Below, in pieces: positions 9,438 through 20,907 of a stretch of 64,000 nucleotides of DNA; the stretch's first letter is position 1, and each line of letters starts with the position of its first letter. Below the pieces are notes generated by a model. The model was not told the DNA's origin and ran no database searches. It worked only from the letters and a program-made list of their open reading frames with translations. The DNA is from Rhizobium sp. NLR16a (GTDB lineage Bacteria; Pseudomonadota; Alphaproteobacteria; Rhizobiales; Rhizobiaceae), in NCBI RefSeq assembly GCF_017948245.1, contig NZ_CP072865.1:893501-957500 (forward strand). Direction: 5' to 3'. The translations under genes and the position numbers were made by a program.

Positions 9438-10625
9438 ATGACCTCGCCATTTCTTTCCCATCTCCGGGCCGAAATTTCGGCGCTCAGGGATGCCGGCCTC
9501 TACAAGTCAGAGAGGGTCATCAGTTCCAAGCAGGCGGGCGAGATTGCGATTTCCACCGGCGAGCGGGTGCTGAATTTCTGCGCCAACAACTATCTCGGCC
9601 TTGCCGACAACGAGGAACTGGCCGAGGCCGGCAAGAAGGCGCTCGACCGCTACGGCTACGGCATGGCTTCGGTGCGCTTCATCTGCGGCACGCAGGAGGA
9701 GCATAAGCAACTCGAAGCCCGCATTTCCTCCTTCCTCGGCATGGAGGATACGATCCTCTATTCCTCCTGCTTCGATGCCAATGGCGGCCTGTTCGAGACG
9801 CTGCTTGGCGAAGAGGATGCGATCATTTCCGACGCGCTGAACCATGCCTCGATCATCGATGGCGTGCGGCTCTCCAAGGCCAAGCGCTTCCGCTACGCCA
9901 ACAACGACATGACGGCGCTGGAAGAGGAGCTGAAAAAGGCCGAAGGCAGCCGCTTCAAGCTGATTGCCACCGACGGCGTCTTCTCCATGGACGGCATCAT
10001 CGCCAATCTCGGTGGCGTCTGCGATCTCGCCGAGAAATACGGCGCCATGGTCATGGTCGACGACAGCCATGCGGTTGGTTTCGTCGGCAGGAACGGTCGC
10101 GGCTCGCCGGAACATTGCGGTGTCGAGGGCCGGATCGATATCATCACCGGAACGCTCGGCAAGGCGCTCGGCGGCGCGTCCGGCGGTTACACTTCGGCGA
10201 GAGCCGAAGTCGTCGAATGGCTGCGGCAGCGTTCGCGGCCCTATCTGTTCTCGAACACGCTGGCCCCCGTCATCGCTGCCGCCTCGCTCAAAGTATTCGA
10301 CCTGATCGAAAACGGCGATGCTCTACGCAAGCGCCTTGCCGACAATGCCGATCTCTTCCGCAACGAGATGACGAAGCTTGGCTTCACCCTTGCCGGCGAA
10401 GGCCATCCGATCATTCCGGTCATGTTGGGTAATGCAAAGCTCGCCCAGGACATGGCGGGTCTGATGCTGAAGAAGGGGATCTATGTCATCGGCTTCTCCT
10501 TCCCCGTCGTGCCGAAGGGCCAAGCCCGCATCCGCACACAGATGTCGGCGGCGCATTCGAAGGCGGATGTGGAACGGGCGATCGCGGCCTTTGCGGAAGC
10601 TGGGCGGGAACTGGGGGTGATTTGA
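9438..10625 (+). CDS. kbl: Glycine C-acetyltransferase (2-amino-3-ketobutyrate CoA ligase)
   Basis: This PLP enzyme cleaves 2-amino-3-ketobutyrate with CoA to glycine and acetyl-CoA, the second step of threonine breakdown after Tdh. The 395-residue product is of the alpha-oxoamine synthase type: [13 protein letters not shown], the [12 protein letters not shown] segment, [15 protein letters not shown], and Lys242 in [10 protein letters not shown] as the PLP Schiff-base residue. The start follows AGGAAGGGCCGCCC. It lies 90 bp after recQ and is separated from tdh by a palindromic repeat. The kbl-tdh pairing makes the functional call secure. Confidence 0.96.
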   Translation: MTSPFLSHLRAEISALRDAGLYKSERVISSKQAGEIAISTGERVLNFCANNYLGLADNEELAEAGKKALDRYGYGMASVRFICGTQEEHKQLEARISSFLGMEDTILYSSCFDANGGLFETLLGEEDAIISDALNHASIIDGVRLSKAKRFRYANNDMTALEEELKKAEGSRFKLIATDGVFSMDGIIANLGGVCDLAEKYGAMVMVDDSHAVGFVGRNGRGSPEHCGVEGRIDIITGTLGKALGGASGGYTSARAEVVEWLRQRSRPYLFSNTLAPVIAAASLKVFDLIENGDALRKRLADNADLFRNEMTKLGFTLAGEGHPIIPVMLGNAKLAQDMAGLMLKKGIYVIGFSFPVVPKGQARIRTQMSAAHSKADVERAIAAFAEAGRELGVI

Positions 10626-10637
10626 GAATGGAAGATT

Positions 10638-10808
10638 GCCCCTCACCCTAACCCTTGCCGGGGTCGAGCCACTGGTCTCGATCCGTCCTGCGGACCCCCG
10701 TAACGGGGCGAGGGGACGTGGCAAAGGCAGCGTTGAGGATGACGAAACCGGTGCGGCACATCCCCTTCGCCCCGCGCGCGGGGAGACGGTGCCAGCAGGC
10801 GGATGAGG
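10638..10808. repeat. Rhizobial palindromic intergenic element
   Basis: This GC-rich block between kbl and tdh begins gcccctcaccctaaccct and ends gcaggcggatgagg, with internal palindromes such as cgccccgcgcgcgggg. A relative lies in the opposite orientation at 24969-25107. As RNA it would fold strongly, and it may protect or uncouple the kbl and tdh parts of the message. Confidence 0.75.
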
Positions 10809-10840
10809 AGCCGGAATAGGCACTGACCAAGGATACAAAT

Positions 10841-11878
10841 ATGTCGAACATGATGAAGGCGCTGGTCAAGTCGAGGCCCGAGGTCGGGCTCTGGATGGAG
10901 AATGTGCCGGTGCCGGAGGTCGGGCCGAACGATGTGCTGATCCGGGTGAAGAAATCGGCGATCTGCGGCACCGACGTTCATATCTGGAATTGGGACCAGT
11001 GGGCGCAGAAGACTATTCCGGTGCCGATGGTCGTCGGTCATGAATTCTCCGGTGAGATCGCCGAGGTCGGTTCGGCGGTCACCCGCTATCATGTCGGCGA
11101 GCGGGTCTCCGGCGAGGGGCATATCGTCTGCGGCAAGTGCCGCAATTGCCGGGCGGGCAGGGGGCATCTCTGCCGCAACACGCTGGGGGTCGGCGTCAAC
11201 CGGCCGGGTTCCTTTGGCGAATTCGTCTGCATTCCCGAAAGCAATGTCGTGCCGATCCCGGACGATATATCCGACGAGATCGCCGCGATCTTCGACCCCT
11301 TCGGCAATGCCGTGCATACCGCGCTTTCCTTCGATCTCGTCGGCGAGGACGTGCTCGTCACCGGCGCCGGCCCGATCGGCATCATGGGGGCGCTCGTCGC
11401 CAAGCGTTCCGGCGCTCGCAAGGTCGTCATCACCGATATCAATCCGCATCGTCTGGACCTGGCGCGCAAGCTCGGTATCGACCATGTCGTCGACGCATCG
11501 AAAGAAAATCTCGCCGACGTGATGAAGGCGATCGGCATGACGGAAGGGTTCGACGTGGGGCTCGAAATGTCGGGCGCAGCACCCGCCTTCCGCGATATGA
11601 TCGACAAGATGAACAATGGCGGCAAGATCGCCATTCTCGGCATTGCACCGGCCGGGTTCGAGATCGACTGGAACAAGGTGATCTTCAAGATGCTCAATCT
11701 CAAGGGCATCTATGGCCGTGAGATGTTCGAGACCTGGTACAAGATGATTGCCTTCGTCCAGGGCGGCCTCGATCTTTCGCCGATCATTACCCATCGCATC
11801 AAGATCGATGATTTCCGCGATGGTTTCGAGGCGATGCGGTCGGGCAATTCAGGCAAGGTCGTGATGGATTGGATGTGA
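10841..11878 (+). CDS. tdh: L-threonine 3-dehydrogenase
   Basis: This zinc-dependent NAD+ dehydrogenase oxidises threonine to 2-amino-3-ketobutyrate, the substrate of Kbl. The 345-residue MDR-type product has the catalytic Cys42 in [11 protein letters not shown], a structural zinc lobe [15 protein letters not shown] (Cys97, 100, 103, 111), and the Rossmann motif [10 protein letters not shown] around residue 172. The C-terminal [16 protein letters not shown] is characteristic of Tdh rather than of other alcohol dehydrogenases. The ORF ends 10 bp before the GFA-family gene, so the two are probably co-transcribed. Confidence 0.96.
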   Translation: MSNMMKALVKSRPEVGLWMENVPVPEVGPNDVLIRVKKSAICGTDVHIWNWDQWAQKTIPVPMVVGHEFSGEIAEVGSAVTRYHVGERVSGEGHIVCGKCRNCRAGRGHLCRNTLGVGVNRPGSFGEFVCIPESNVVPIPDDISDEIAAIFDPFGNAVHTALSFDLVGEDVLVTGAGPIGIMGALVAKRSGARKVVITDINPHRLDLARKLGIDHVVDASKENLADVMKAIGMTEGFDVGLEMSGAAPAFRDMIDKMNNGGKIAILGIAPAGFEIDWNKVIFKMLNLKGIYGREMFETWYKMIAFVQGGLDLSPIITHRIKIDDFRDGFEAMRSGNSGKVVMDWM

Positions 11879-11888
11879 GGAGGACGAC

Positions 11889-12233
11889 ATGCTCTATGGA
11901 AGCTGTCATTGCGGCAACATCGCTTTCACTGTCGAAGGCGAATTCACAGAGGCGCTCGACTGCAACTGTTCGCTCTGCCGCAGGCGGGGCGGCCTTCTTG
12001 CCTTCGTGCCGCGCGAGAAGCTGGTGCTGAAGACACCTGAGGAAAATATCTCGACTTATACTTTCAACAGGCACGTCATCCGGCATCATTTCTGCGCCAA
12101 ATGCGGCATCGCACCCTTCGGCGAGGGCGTGGCCCCTAATGGCTCGGCGATGGCTTCGATCAATCTGCGCTGCATTCCCGCTGTCGATCTCGGCGCACTG
12201 AAGGTGACGCCCTATGATGGCGCTGCGCATTAG
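11889..12233 (+). CDS. GFA (glutathione-dependent formaldehyde-activating)-family protein
   Basis: This 114-residue protein of the GFA/CENP-V fold has the zinc-binding cysteine set: SCHCG near the N-terminus, CNCSLCRRRGG, and FCAKCGIAPF. Members bind zinc, and one member speeds the addition of formaldehyde to glutathione. Most small members have no proven substrate, so the specific reaction is unknown here. It follows tdh by 10 bp with AGGAGGAC before the ATG, so it is probably the last gene of the kbl-tdh unit. A bulged hairpin with a T-rich tail follows it. Confidence 0.85.
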   Translation: MLYGSCHCGNIAFTVEGEFTEALDCNCSLCRRRGGLLAFVPREKLVLKTPEENISTYTFNRHVIRHHFCAKCGIAPFGEGVAPNGSAMASINLRCIPAVDLGALKVTPYDGAAH

Positions 12234-12302
12234 CCCGCCGATACCCGCCCGGAAAGAGGGAAATATATCCCCGTCGCAACTGCGTCAAAAAGCTGAAACA
12301 AC

Positions 12303-12345
12303 GGGCGCGGCGAGCAAAATCTCGGCCGCCCTTGTCTTTTGTTTG
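12303..12345 (+). terminator. Candidate terminator after the tdh unit
   Basis: The arms gggcgcggcgag (12303-12314) and ctcggccgccc (12321-12331) pair with a bulge. They are followed by TTGTCTTTTGTTT. The position suits the end of the kbl-tdh-GFA transcript. Confidence 0.5.
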
Positions 12346-12706
12346 CTGCTTCTTAAATAAGGTTCGCAATCGCAGCCGCGGTTCAAAGCCTGTGGATAAG
12401 GCTTTTTCCGAGTTTTCGCGGGCTTTTTTGCTGGAAAAGCTTGACGAGAACAAAAAATGTGGGAATCACCGTTCGACTTGTTGAAGCGGTGAACAGGGTC
12501 AAGGCGGATCGCGCAACCATGGCCGGAAATCCAAAGGCAAGAAAACTTTGCTGTCCGGTGCCGGCGATCGTGGTTAATCAGACTTTAAATGTCATCCCGT
12601 TAGGTGGGCTCAGGTGATTGAAGGGCGACGCGAGCGGCGCGTCAGGCCCTGAGACGGCCCATTCACCGTAGCGAGATTGGATAGCGTCAGGAAGGCGACG
12701 ATATAA
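12346..12706 (+). promoter_or_regulatory. rpoD upstream region
   Basis: About 360 bp without a gene precede rpoD. A second small hairpin (aaagcct at 12385-12391 with aggcttt at 12399-12405, then TT) may be another terminator or leader structure. The leader to the rpoD ATG is long, with AGGAAGGCGACGATATAA before the start. The dedicated rpoD promoter must lie here, but no clear -35/-10 pair could be fixed by eye. Confidence 0.4.
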
Positions 12707-14764
<2,058 letters not shown>

Positions 14765-14827
14765 GAAACTGCAAGCTGCGCTCGATCCTCGACAGCTGAG
14801 GTTTCGACAATTGCCGTCATGATTGGA

Positions 14828-14861
14828 AAGCCGGGCGTCGTGCCCGGCTTTTGCTTTTGTG
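14828..14861 (+). terminator. rpoD intrinsic terminator
   Basis: The arms aagccgggc (14828-14836) and gcccggctt (14842-14850) form a perfect hairpin followed by TTGCTTTTG. It lies about 65 bp after the rpoD stop. Confidence 0.85.
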
Positions 14862-15007
14862 ATTAATACCAATGATCCCGGCGGCTTTCTTGTCGCTCAG
14901 TGGTGACAAGATTATAGTCCGGCCACGGGGGAAGAAATCGATCGCGGTGCGCGAGCGAGGACCGACGCATACCCGTGTCGGACGAATCCTCCGTTCGGAG
15001 GTGCAAG

Positions 15008-15301
15008 ATGACCACTTACATTGTGTTGATCAACTGGACGGACCAAGGCGTGCGCACTGTTCGCGACTCGTCAAAACGGCTGGATGCGGCGAAGAAACTG
15101 CTAGGCGACATGGGCGGCTCCTTCAACCAGTTCTTTCTGACGATGGGCGGCCACGACATGGTGGCTGTCTGCGAAGCGCCTGACGATGCCGTCATGGCGC
15201 GATTTGGCCTTTCGCTGGCGATGGCCGGCAATGTCCGCACCCAGACACTGAAGGCATTCCCGGAGGCTGCCTATCGAGAGATCATCGGCTCGCTCAGCTA
15301 A
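15008..15301 (+). CDS. GYD-domain protein
   Basis: This 97-residue protein of the GYD family has a ferredoxin-like fold predicted from TTYIVLINWTDQGVRTVRDSSKR, and GGHDMVAVCEAPDDAVMARF stands where the family's G-x-D segment is expected. Members are small cytoplasmic proteins, often oligomeric, without an agreed function. The ATG at 15008 is chosen over an upstream in-frame start because GGAGGTGCAAG precedes it. It stands alone between the rpoD terminator and the DUF930 gene. Confidence 0.85.
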   Translation: MTTYIVLINWTDQGVRTVRDSSKRLDAAKKLLGDMGGSFNQFFLTMGGHDMVAVCEAPDDAVMARFGLSLAMAGNVRTQTLKAFPEAAYREIIGSLS

Positions 15302-15393
15302 CGCATGCAGAATTTCAGCGCCTCTCCCCATCAAGGGCGCGGCCTCGGCCCCGCTCGTGGGTGGCCCGTTGCCCGGGTCTGAGGAGGGAACGG

Positions 15394-16554
15394 ATGGCGC
15401 ACCGGCCAGCGATGGCTTCGGCGCGATCACGAGGTTTTTTGCTTTTGCGGCTTGATGCTGCCGGCTTTAAAGGCCACATCGCTGCTGTGACAGACGAAGT
15501 GGACTTGGTGGAGACGAATCACGAAACGGCAAAACGGCGGCCCGAAATCCGCTGGGGTATCGGTGTGTCCGTGCTTCTGCACGTGCCGGTCGTTGCGCTT
15601 CTGATTTTCGGCTTGCCGAAGATCGAACCGAAGCCCCCGGAGGACGAGAGCGTGAAGGTCGAGCTCGTCCCGCCGCCGGAGGAGCAGAAGCCGGAGGAGA
15701 AAAAGGTCGAGGAGAAACCGAAAGAGGAAGAGAAGCCGCAAGAGCAGGCGAAGGCTGAGTTGCCTCCACCGCCTCCTCCTCCACCGCCGCCTCCGGCTGA
15801 AAACAGGACAGCAGAACAGGCCAAGCCTGCTACCCCTATGCCAAGCTTGAAGCCTGTCTTTGAGTTCGGTGACAGGGACAGTGGACCCGAAATATCGGCA
15901 GCGGGGAATTCATCCCAGGGCGACGCTAAACCTGCGACAGCCGCACCTCAGCATGACACACAGCCGGAACAGGCGCTTGCTGAGACTTCTGCAGAAAAGC
16001 CGCAGACTGAGACGCCGCCGGAAAGGCCGGTTCCGGAGGATGTAAAGCTTCCTGAGGTTGCTACGGCTGATGTTTCTCACGAGCGCAATGCGCCTTTGGC
16101 AGAAACTAACGGTGACGCCAAGACTGATATTGAAGTCGTCAAGCCACAGGCGCAGAAGCCTCCTGAGCCGCCGAAGGCGGAAGTTGCAAAGGACGACCTG
16201 CCCAAAGCAAAGACGTTATTTTCGCAGACAGCTGACGATGATCCAGTGGCGAGGATAGCGATGAGCGGGGTGCCGCGCGGCAAACGTGTCGCCCAGCTTT
16301 GCGGCAACGAGCTCCAGCAACAGCTCTTTCATGGCTCGCCTAGCTTTCAGCCGATTATAGTGCCCACTTTCCCACTATCCCGCGGCACAGTTCTCGACAT
16401 AAAAAGTGCGGCTTTCCGCACTGCTAAAGGCTGGTACAAAATCCGTTTTCGTTGCGAGGTCAACGGGGATGCCACGAAAGTCGTCTCGTTTGCCCATGAG
16501 GCCGGTGGGCTGATCCCTCGCAATCAGTACGCAACCTACAGCATTCGTGAGTAG
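15394..16554 (+). CDS. DUF930-domain protein with TonB-like Pro/Glu/Lys-rich linker
   Basis: The product has a short cytoplasmic N-terminus, one membrane segment (IGVSVLLHVPVVALLIFGLP) and a long Lys/Glu/Pro-rich stretch with poly-proline, as in TonB/TolA proteins. A C-terminal globular domain of about 100 residues (GVPRGKRVAQLCGNELQQQL to YSIRE) matches DUF930. It probably spans the periplasm from the inner membrane; no partner is known. AGGAGGGAACGG favours the ATG at 15394, but a GTG at 15487 just before the TM would give a more TonB-like start. Composition in the linker (short AAG/GAG/CCG repeats) may be prone to slippage. Confidence 0.75.
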   Translation: MAHRPAMASARSRGFLLLRLDAAGFKGHIAAVTDEVDLVETNHETAKRRPEIRWGIGVSVLLHVPVVALLIFGLPKIEPKPPEDESVKVELVPPPEEQKPEEKKVEEKPKEEEKPQEQAKAELPPPPPPPPPPPAENRTAEQAKPATPMPSLKPVFEFGDRDSGPEISAAGNSSQGDAKPATAAPQHDTQPEQALAETSAEKPQTETPPERPVPEDVKLPEVATADVSHERNAPLAETNGDAKTDIEVVKPQAQKPPEPPKAEVAKDDLPKAKTLFSQTADDDPVARIAMSGVPRGKRVAQLCGNELQQQLFHGSPSFQPIIVPTFPLSRGTVLDIKSAAFRTAKGWYKIRFRCEVNGDATKVVSFAHEAGGLIPRNQYATYSIRE

Positions 16555-16657
16555 TTACGCGATCCACAACGGCGTCACTGGAACCAGCCACGCGCAAGGA
16601 ACCGCACCTAGCCTGTCCTCATTGGCCGTGATGGTACGGTGAAGCAGGGACAATGAT

Positions 16658-16819
16658 ATGTCGAACGAAATCGAGCGTTTTCTTGAGCGTCAGGATGAAG
16701 CCGTCAGCGCGCTGTTCCTGGAAAACAAGGGCGACGAGCTGACCGATATTCTGGTGGCGGCCCTTGAAGAGGCGTTCGAGATCCTGGTCGAAGCCGCGCC
16801 CGCCGAAACGCTGCATTGA
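16658..16819 (+). CDS. 53-residue acidic helical protein overlapping the next gene
   Basis: This ORF runs from ATG at 16658 to TGA at 16817 and encodes MSNEIERFLERQDEAVSALF and onward to EAAPAETLH. It is rich in Glu and Leu and likely one or two amphipathic helices. CAGGGACAATGAT precedes the ATG. Its stop region (CATTGACA) contains the probable TTG start of the phosphotransferase-like gene, a 4-base overlap that suggests translational coupling. Codon use (GTC, CTG, GCG) looks native. I do not recognise a family. It could be a coupling leader peptide or a partner of the kinase. Confidence 0.6.
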   Translation: MSNEIERFLERQDEAVSALFLENKGDELTDILVAALEEAFEILVEAAPAETLH

Positions 16820-17601
16820 CATCTTTCGAGAGATTGCCTGGCCCGCTTGCTGCCCGTCTGTCTGGCTACCGGATGGAGCGGGATGCGCTCGGCCGTTCGG
16901 CCGCGAGCGTCTTTCGCCTGGAAGGCGAGGGCCTGCCGGCGCTCTATCTGAAGGTCGAGGCGGCGGGGCCGTTCGGCGAGCTTGCCGATGAGGCGGCCCG
17001 GCTCGCCTGGCTCAAGGCCTCCGGCCTGCCTTGCCCGGAGGTGATCGCCCGTGAAAGCGACGACGAACGTAACTGGCTGCTGCTCAGCGCGCTGCCGGGA
17101 ACCGATCTCGCCAGTGCTTCGGCGCTGGCGCCCCTGGCGCGCATCGAATTGCTGGCGGAGGCACTGCTCGATCTTCATCGCCTGCCGATCACTTCCTGTC
17201 CGTTCGATCACCGCCTGGAAAAGCGCCTGCCGGTAGCCAAGGCGCGCATGGAAGCAGGAATCGTCGATGAGGAGGATTTCGATCCGGCCCGGCTGGGAAA
17301 GAGCGCCGCCGAACTGTTCGCTGAGCTCAAGAGCTTAAGGCCGGCCAGCGAGGATCTCGTCGTCACCCATGGCGATGCCTGCCTGCCGAACTTCGTCGCT
17401 CTACACGGCCAATTCTCAGGCTATATCGATTGCAGCCGCCTCGGCGTCGCCGACCGCTACCAGGATATCGCGCTCGCCTGCCGCAGCATCGCCTATAACT
17501 TCGGCGAGGCGCTGGTGCAGCCATTTCTCGATCGTTACGGCCTGCCGGCGCCCGATCCGGCGAGGATCCATTACTATCAGCTGCTCGACGAGTTCTTCTA
17601 A
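16816..17601 (+). CDS. Aminoglycoside phosphotransferase (APH)-family kinase
   Basis: This 261-residue product of the APH/choline-kinase fold begins with TTG. Visible motifs are the N-lobe Lys in ALYLKVEAA, the Brenner motif [11 protein letters not shown] (catalytic Asp and Asn, about residue 186) and the metal-binding Asp in [20 protein letters not shown]. The layout is that of APH(3')-type enzymes, including the C-terminal LLDEFF. Whether it phosphorylates aminoglycosides or another small molecule cannot be told; most chromosomal members in soil bacteria are uncharacterised. It is coupled to the upstream 53-residue ORF. A RIME1-like repeat starts at its stop codon. Confidence 0.85.
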   Translation: MTSFERLPGPLAARLSGYRMERDALGRSAASVFRLEGEGLPALYLKVEAAGPFGELADEAARLAWLKASGLPCPEVIARESDDERNWLLLSALPGTDLASASALAPLARIELLAEALLDLHRLPITSCPFDHRLEKRLPVAKARMEAGIVDEEDFDPARLGKSAAELFAELKSLRPASEDLVVTHGDACLPNFVALHGQFSGYIDCSRLGVADRYQDIALACRSIAYNFGEALVQPFLDRYGLPAPDPARIHYYQLLDEFF

Positions 17602-17705
17602 AGCATGTCGCGCAAAAGTGTACAGCGGTTTTGCGAGAACGATATGCGTAAAAACAAAGACCTAAAGCGCGGAGAGCGAATCTGAAAGATCGCGACGCGC
17701 TTTAG
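17601..17705. repeat. RIME1-like intergenic mosaic element, copy 1
   Basis: This 105-bp element has two palindromes: one around catgtcgcgcaaaa...ttttgcg...cgatatg (17604-17646), the other ctaaagcgc (17662-17670) with gcgctttag (17697-17705). A near-identical copy lies at 34792-34895. Size and double-palindrome structure match the RIME1 family described from rhizobia. Confidence 0.8.
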
Positions 17706-17765
17706 ACGGTTGCGTCATCAAGGCGCGGCTGGCAGAGTTGCCGGCATCGGACCTGCGGATGTCAA

Positions 17766-18560
17766 ATGCCGAAAAACCAGTTCAGGATGCTGCGCTCGGC
17801 GCTTTCAGGCGTCGAAGCGGTGGAAGCCGAAACGCCTCACAGTTTCGCCAGGCACACGCATGAGCAGTTCGGCATCGGCCTCGTCTCGTCGGGGGCGCAG
17901 AAATCGCTCAGCGGGCGCGGCATGGTGGAGGCGGAGGCTGGCGATATCATCACCGTCAATCCGAACGAGGTGCATGACGGCGCGCCGATCGGCGAGCGTC
18001 GGTCGTGGCGCATCCTCTATTTCGATCCCGAGATCGTCACCGGCCTCTCGCAAGAGATCGGCGCAAGGCGCTCGGAAATCTCCCATCCCGTCATTCGCGA
18101 TGCGGCGATCGCCAGCCGCTTCGAAACGCTGTTTTACGCGGTGACCGCGAGTGCTGCCGACGGGCTGCTCTGCGAGGAACTGCTTCTGCAACTCGTCGCC
18201 GATGTCATGCGCGAAGGCGGCGGCAGCGAGGCGAGGCCGCCGGTGCCGTCATCCATCCGCGCGGCGCGGGATCTGATCGACGACGATCCTCTTGCCGCCG
18301 TCTCGCTGGCCGATCTTTCCCGGGAAAGCGGCCTCAGCCGCTTCCAGCTGCTGCGCGGCTTCGCGAAGGCGACGGGACTGACGCCGCACGCTTATCTCGT
18401 CCAGGCCCGCATCCACATCGCCCGGCGGCTGATTTCTCAGGGCACGCCGCTTGCCGAAGCCGCCTTTGCCAGCGGCTTTGCCGACCAGAGCCACATGACG
18501 CGCGTCTTCGTGCGCAAATACGGCCTGTCGCCGCGGCTTTATGCCGGGGCATTTCTCTGA
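17766..18560 (+). CDS. AraC-family transcriptional regulator
   Basis: The 264-residue product has an N-terminal cupin-like sensing domain (FARHTHEQFGIGLVSSG, GDIITVNPNEVHDG) and a C-terminal AraC double HTH from about residue 165 (LADLSRESGLSRFQLLRGFAKATGLTPHAYL, then LAEAAFASGFADQSHMTRVFVRKYGLSP). This architecture is common in regulators of adjacent exporters. It precedes an EamA transporter by about 190 bp on the same strand, so control of that gene is a reasonable inference. The effector is unknown. Confidence 0.92.
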   Translation: MPKNQFRMLRSALSGVEAVEAETPHSFARHTHEQFGIGLVSSGAQKSLSGRGMVEAEAGDIITVNPNEVHDGAPIGERRSWRILYFDPEIVTGLSQEIGARRSEISHPVIRDAAIASRFETLFYAVTASAADGLLCEELLLQLVADVMREGGGSEARPPVPSSIRAARDLIDDDPLAAVSLADLSRESGLSRFQLLRGFAKATGLTPHAYLVQARIHIARRLISQGTPLAEAAFASGFADQSHMTRVFVRKYGLSPRLYAGAFL

Positions 18561-18747
18561 GCGGTGGAAGGCTGATTCGTGCTGCCGCAGGCTGCGACCT
18601 CTCTCCAGCGTCCGGCTAGACGTGCCCCTCAAGGGGCCTCGAAGGACGGGGCTGGCCACCTTGCTTCGATTCAAACGCCCTGCAATTTCGTTCAAGACCC
18701 CGACTGACCGCTGCTGTTTCTTCGGCGCATCCAATCGGAGGCGCGGA

Positions 18748-19641
18748 ATGTCGAGACAGGTTCAAGGCTATTTCTATCTGGCGCTCGCCATGCTGACGGT
18801 CGGCAGCACTGTCATCGCGAGTAAGATCATTGCTTCGGGACTGCCGCCGTTTACCGCCACCGCCTTGCGCTTCGCCCTCGCTCTTCCCGTCTTCTTCCTG
18901 CTGATGCGGGCAAGCGGAACCCGGTTGCCGAAGCTCTCCAGGTATGACCGTCTCATCCTCGTCATTCAGGCCGGCGCCGGCAGTGTCGGCTATACGACGC
19001 TGCTGATATCGGGCCTCAGCCTCACCTCGGCCGCCGATGCGGGCGTCATCATCGGCACGCTGCCGGTGGTCTCGGCGGCGGTTTCGATCCTGCTGCTGCG
19101 CGAACGGCCAGGGCGCGCCCTGCTTCTGGCCGTGGCGCTGGCGAGCGTCGGCGTGTTTTCGATCGCCTTCACACCGGAGGCGACCGGCGGTTCGCTTGCC
19201 GGCAATCTGCTGATTTTTCTCGCGGTCATCTGCGAGGGCTTGTTCATTCTGTTGAACAAGCGGTTGACCGCCAACATTGCCCCGCTTGCCCAGTCGACGC
19301 TGATGACCGGCATCGGCTTCGCTGTCTCGATCGTTCCGGCCATTTTAGAGGCGCCCCTCACGCATGGGTTTTCAGCCAGTGCTGCCGCTGCCGTCGTCTA
19401 TTATGCTCTGGTGCCGACCGTCGGCGGCTTTCTGCTGTGGTATGCGGGGGCAGAGAGGGTGAGCGGCACGGAAGCCGCGCTCTTCACCGCGCTTGCGCCG
19501 GTTTCGGCCGTCATGCTCGCCTTCGTCCTCCTCGGCGAGCCGATCGGTTTAAACCATATTGCCGGCATTGCCTGCGTCCTGGCGGCCGTGTTCGGGCTTG
19601 CCTTTGCAGGAAGCCACAGGAAATTCATCGAAGGGAAATGA
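18748..19641 (+). CDS. EamA/DMT-family transporter
   Basis: This 297-residue inner-membrane protein has about ten hydrophobic segments in two repeated EamA halves (YFYLALAMLTVGSTVIASKI; NLLIFLAVICEGLFILLNKR). Such drug/metabolite transporters usually export amino acids or other metabolites; the substrate is not visible. The ATG at 18748 follows GGAGGCGCGGA and fits the first membrane segment, whereas the longer frame from 18541 is non-coding in character. The stop overlaps the region of the next gene's start, so the two are likely co-translated. Confidence 0.9.
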   Translation: MSRQVQGYFYLALAMLTVGSTVIASKIIASGLPPFTATALRFALALPVFFLLMRASGTRLPKLSRYDRLILVIQAGAGSVGYTTLLISGLSLTSAADAGVIIGTLPVVSAAVSILLLRERPGRALLLAVALASVGVFSIAFTPEATGGSLAGNLLIFLAVICEGLFILLNKRLTANIAPLAQSTLMTGIGFAVSIVPAILEAPLTHGFSASAAAAVVYYALVPTVGGFLLWYAGAERVSGTEAALFTALAPVSAVMLAFVLLGEPIGLNHIAGIACVLAAVFGLAFAGSHRKFIEGK

Positions 19642-19643
19642 TC

Positions 19644-20342
19644 ATGCAGTTCAGCCATTCCAACGCGATATGGCAGGCTTTTCCGCAGCTTGCCGCCGGC
19701 GCGCTTTTTGCCGAAGGCATTCATGCGCTAGCTGACGTCGAAGAGGCGATCGCAAGTTTCAGCGCGATCGCCGCGGCCCGGCTCGCTGAAGCCCAGGAAA
19801 GCGAATTCCCGGAGATCCAGGCGTGGCGGCGCGGCTTTTCCCGCATGGGCTTGAAGCCGACGCAGTATCGCGCGGCATCCGAGGCGCTTCTGCGTCGCTT
19901 CCGCCAGGAGCACGCCCTGCCGCGCCTTCATCCGCTCATCGATCTCTGCAATGCGATTTCGCTCGCCTTTGCCATTCCTGTCGCCGTCTTCGACACGGAA
20001 AACATTGCCGGCGATCTCCAGGTGCGGCATGCAACGGGGCATGAGACCTATCTCACCTTCAGCGGTCAAAGCGAACATCCGGAGCCGGACGAGGTGATCT
20101 TCGCGGATGACGAAGGCAGAGCACATGCCCGCCGCTGGACGAACCGGCAGGGCGGCCTGTCGGCGGTGCGGGAGACGACGCGCTCGGTGCTGATCGTCGC
20201 CGAGGCGCTGCATGCCGGGGCCGGCGAGGATACCGCCAGCTTGGTTGCGACGCTCGCGGATGCGCTCGCGCGTCACTGGTCGGTGACAGCGGCGACCGCC
20301 GCCCTCAGTCAGGCATCGCCGCGTTTCGCATTCCAGGTGTAA
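19644..20342 (+). CDS. B3/B4 domain protein
   Basis: This 232-residue product of the B3/B4 fold is also found within the phenylalanyl-tRNA synthetase beta chain. Visible segments are AWRRGFSRMGLKPTQYRAASEALLRR, HPLIDLCNAISLAFAIPVAVFD and the closing HWSVTAATAALS. Stand-alone members are thought to act on mischarged or unusual aminoacyl-tRNA, but this is not proven. The start at 19644 is spaced correctly from GAAGGGAAA; an in-frame ATG two codons earlier overlaps the EamA stop. Pairing with an AraC/EamA unit suggests a role in dealing with an amino acid or analogue. Confidence 0.85.
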   Translation: MQFSHSNAIWQAFPQLAAGALFAEGIHALADVEEAIASFSAIAAARLAEAQESEFPEIQAWRRGFSRMGLKPTQYRAASEALLRRFRQEHALPRLHPLIDLCNAISLAFAIPVAVFDTENIAGDLQVRHATGHETYLTFSGQSEHPEPDEVIFADDEGRAHARRWTNRQGGLSAVRETTRSVLIVAEALHAGAGEDTASLVATLADALARHWSVTAATAALSQASPRFAFQV

Positions 20343-20422
20343 GGGAAGGAAACGCTCGGGGCTTGGGCCGGCGGCATGAGCGCCCTATCTCAGGGGCATA
20401 CTTATCTTCTGGAGACGAACCC

Positions 20423-20821
20423 ATGTTGGACAAGTCGATCAAGATTCCGGGGCCGGACCATCCGATCACCGTCGAGCACAATCCCTGCCGCGTCGTCGTC
20501 ACCGTCGCCGGCCGGACGATTGCCGATAGCCGCAACGCGCTGACGCTGCGCGAGGCCTCCTATCCGCCGGTCCAGTATATCCCTCGCAGGGATGTCGATA
20601 TGTCGCTGCTTCAGCGCACCGATCACGCCACACATTGCCCCTACAAGGGCGATGCCTCCTATTACAGTATTGCTTTGGGCGGCAAACGCTCCGAGAACGC
20701 GGTTTGGACCTACGAAGCCCCGCATGCCGCCGTCAGCAACATCAAAGACCATCTCGCCTTCTATCCCGACCGTGTCGACGCAATCGAGGAATTGGCTTCG
20801 CCCGAGGCCGGCGCCTTCTGA
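20423..20821 (+). CDS. DUF427-family protein
   Basis: This 132-residue protein has the DUF427 hallmarks: VVVTVAGRTIADSRNALTLREASYPPVQYIPRRDVDMSLLQR, then HCPYKGDASYY and AVWTYEAP. The family is a small beta-rich cytoplasmic fold found across actinobacteria, proteobacteria and fungi, with no established reaction. The ATG at 20423 follows TGGAGACGAACCC. It lies on the same strand after the B3/B4 gene with 80 bp between them. Confidence 0.9.
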   Translation: MLDKSIKIPGPDHPITVEHNPCRVVVTVAGRTIADSRNALTLREASYPPVQYIPRRDVDMSLLQRTDHATHCPYKGDASYYSIALGGKRSENAVWTYEAPHAAVSNIKDHLAFYPDRVDAIEELASPEAGAF

Positions 20822-20907
20822 GATCGCCGGATGGCGGGCGCTGAAAATCGTTCGGGCGGAACCTGTCGCCTTCAGCATCGTTAGGGGCATCATCGAAGGA
20901 GCATGCT

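Noticed and set aside
14872..15183. 103-residue ORF before and across the GYD gene
   Set aside because: The overlapping frame with GGAGGTG and GYD family motifs is the coding one.
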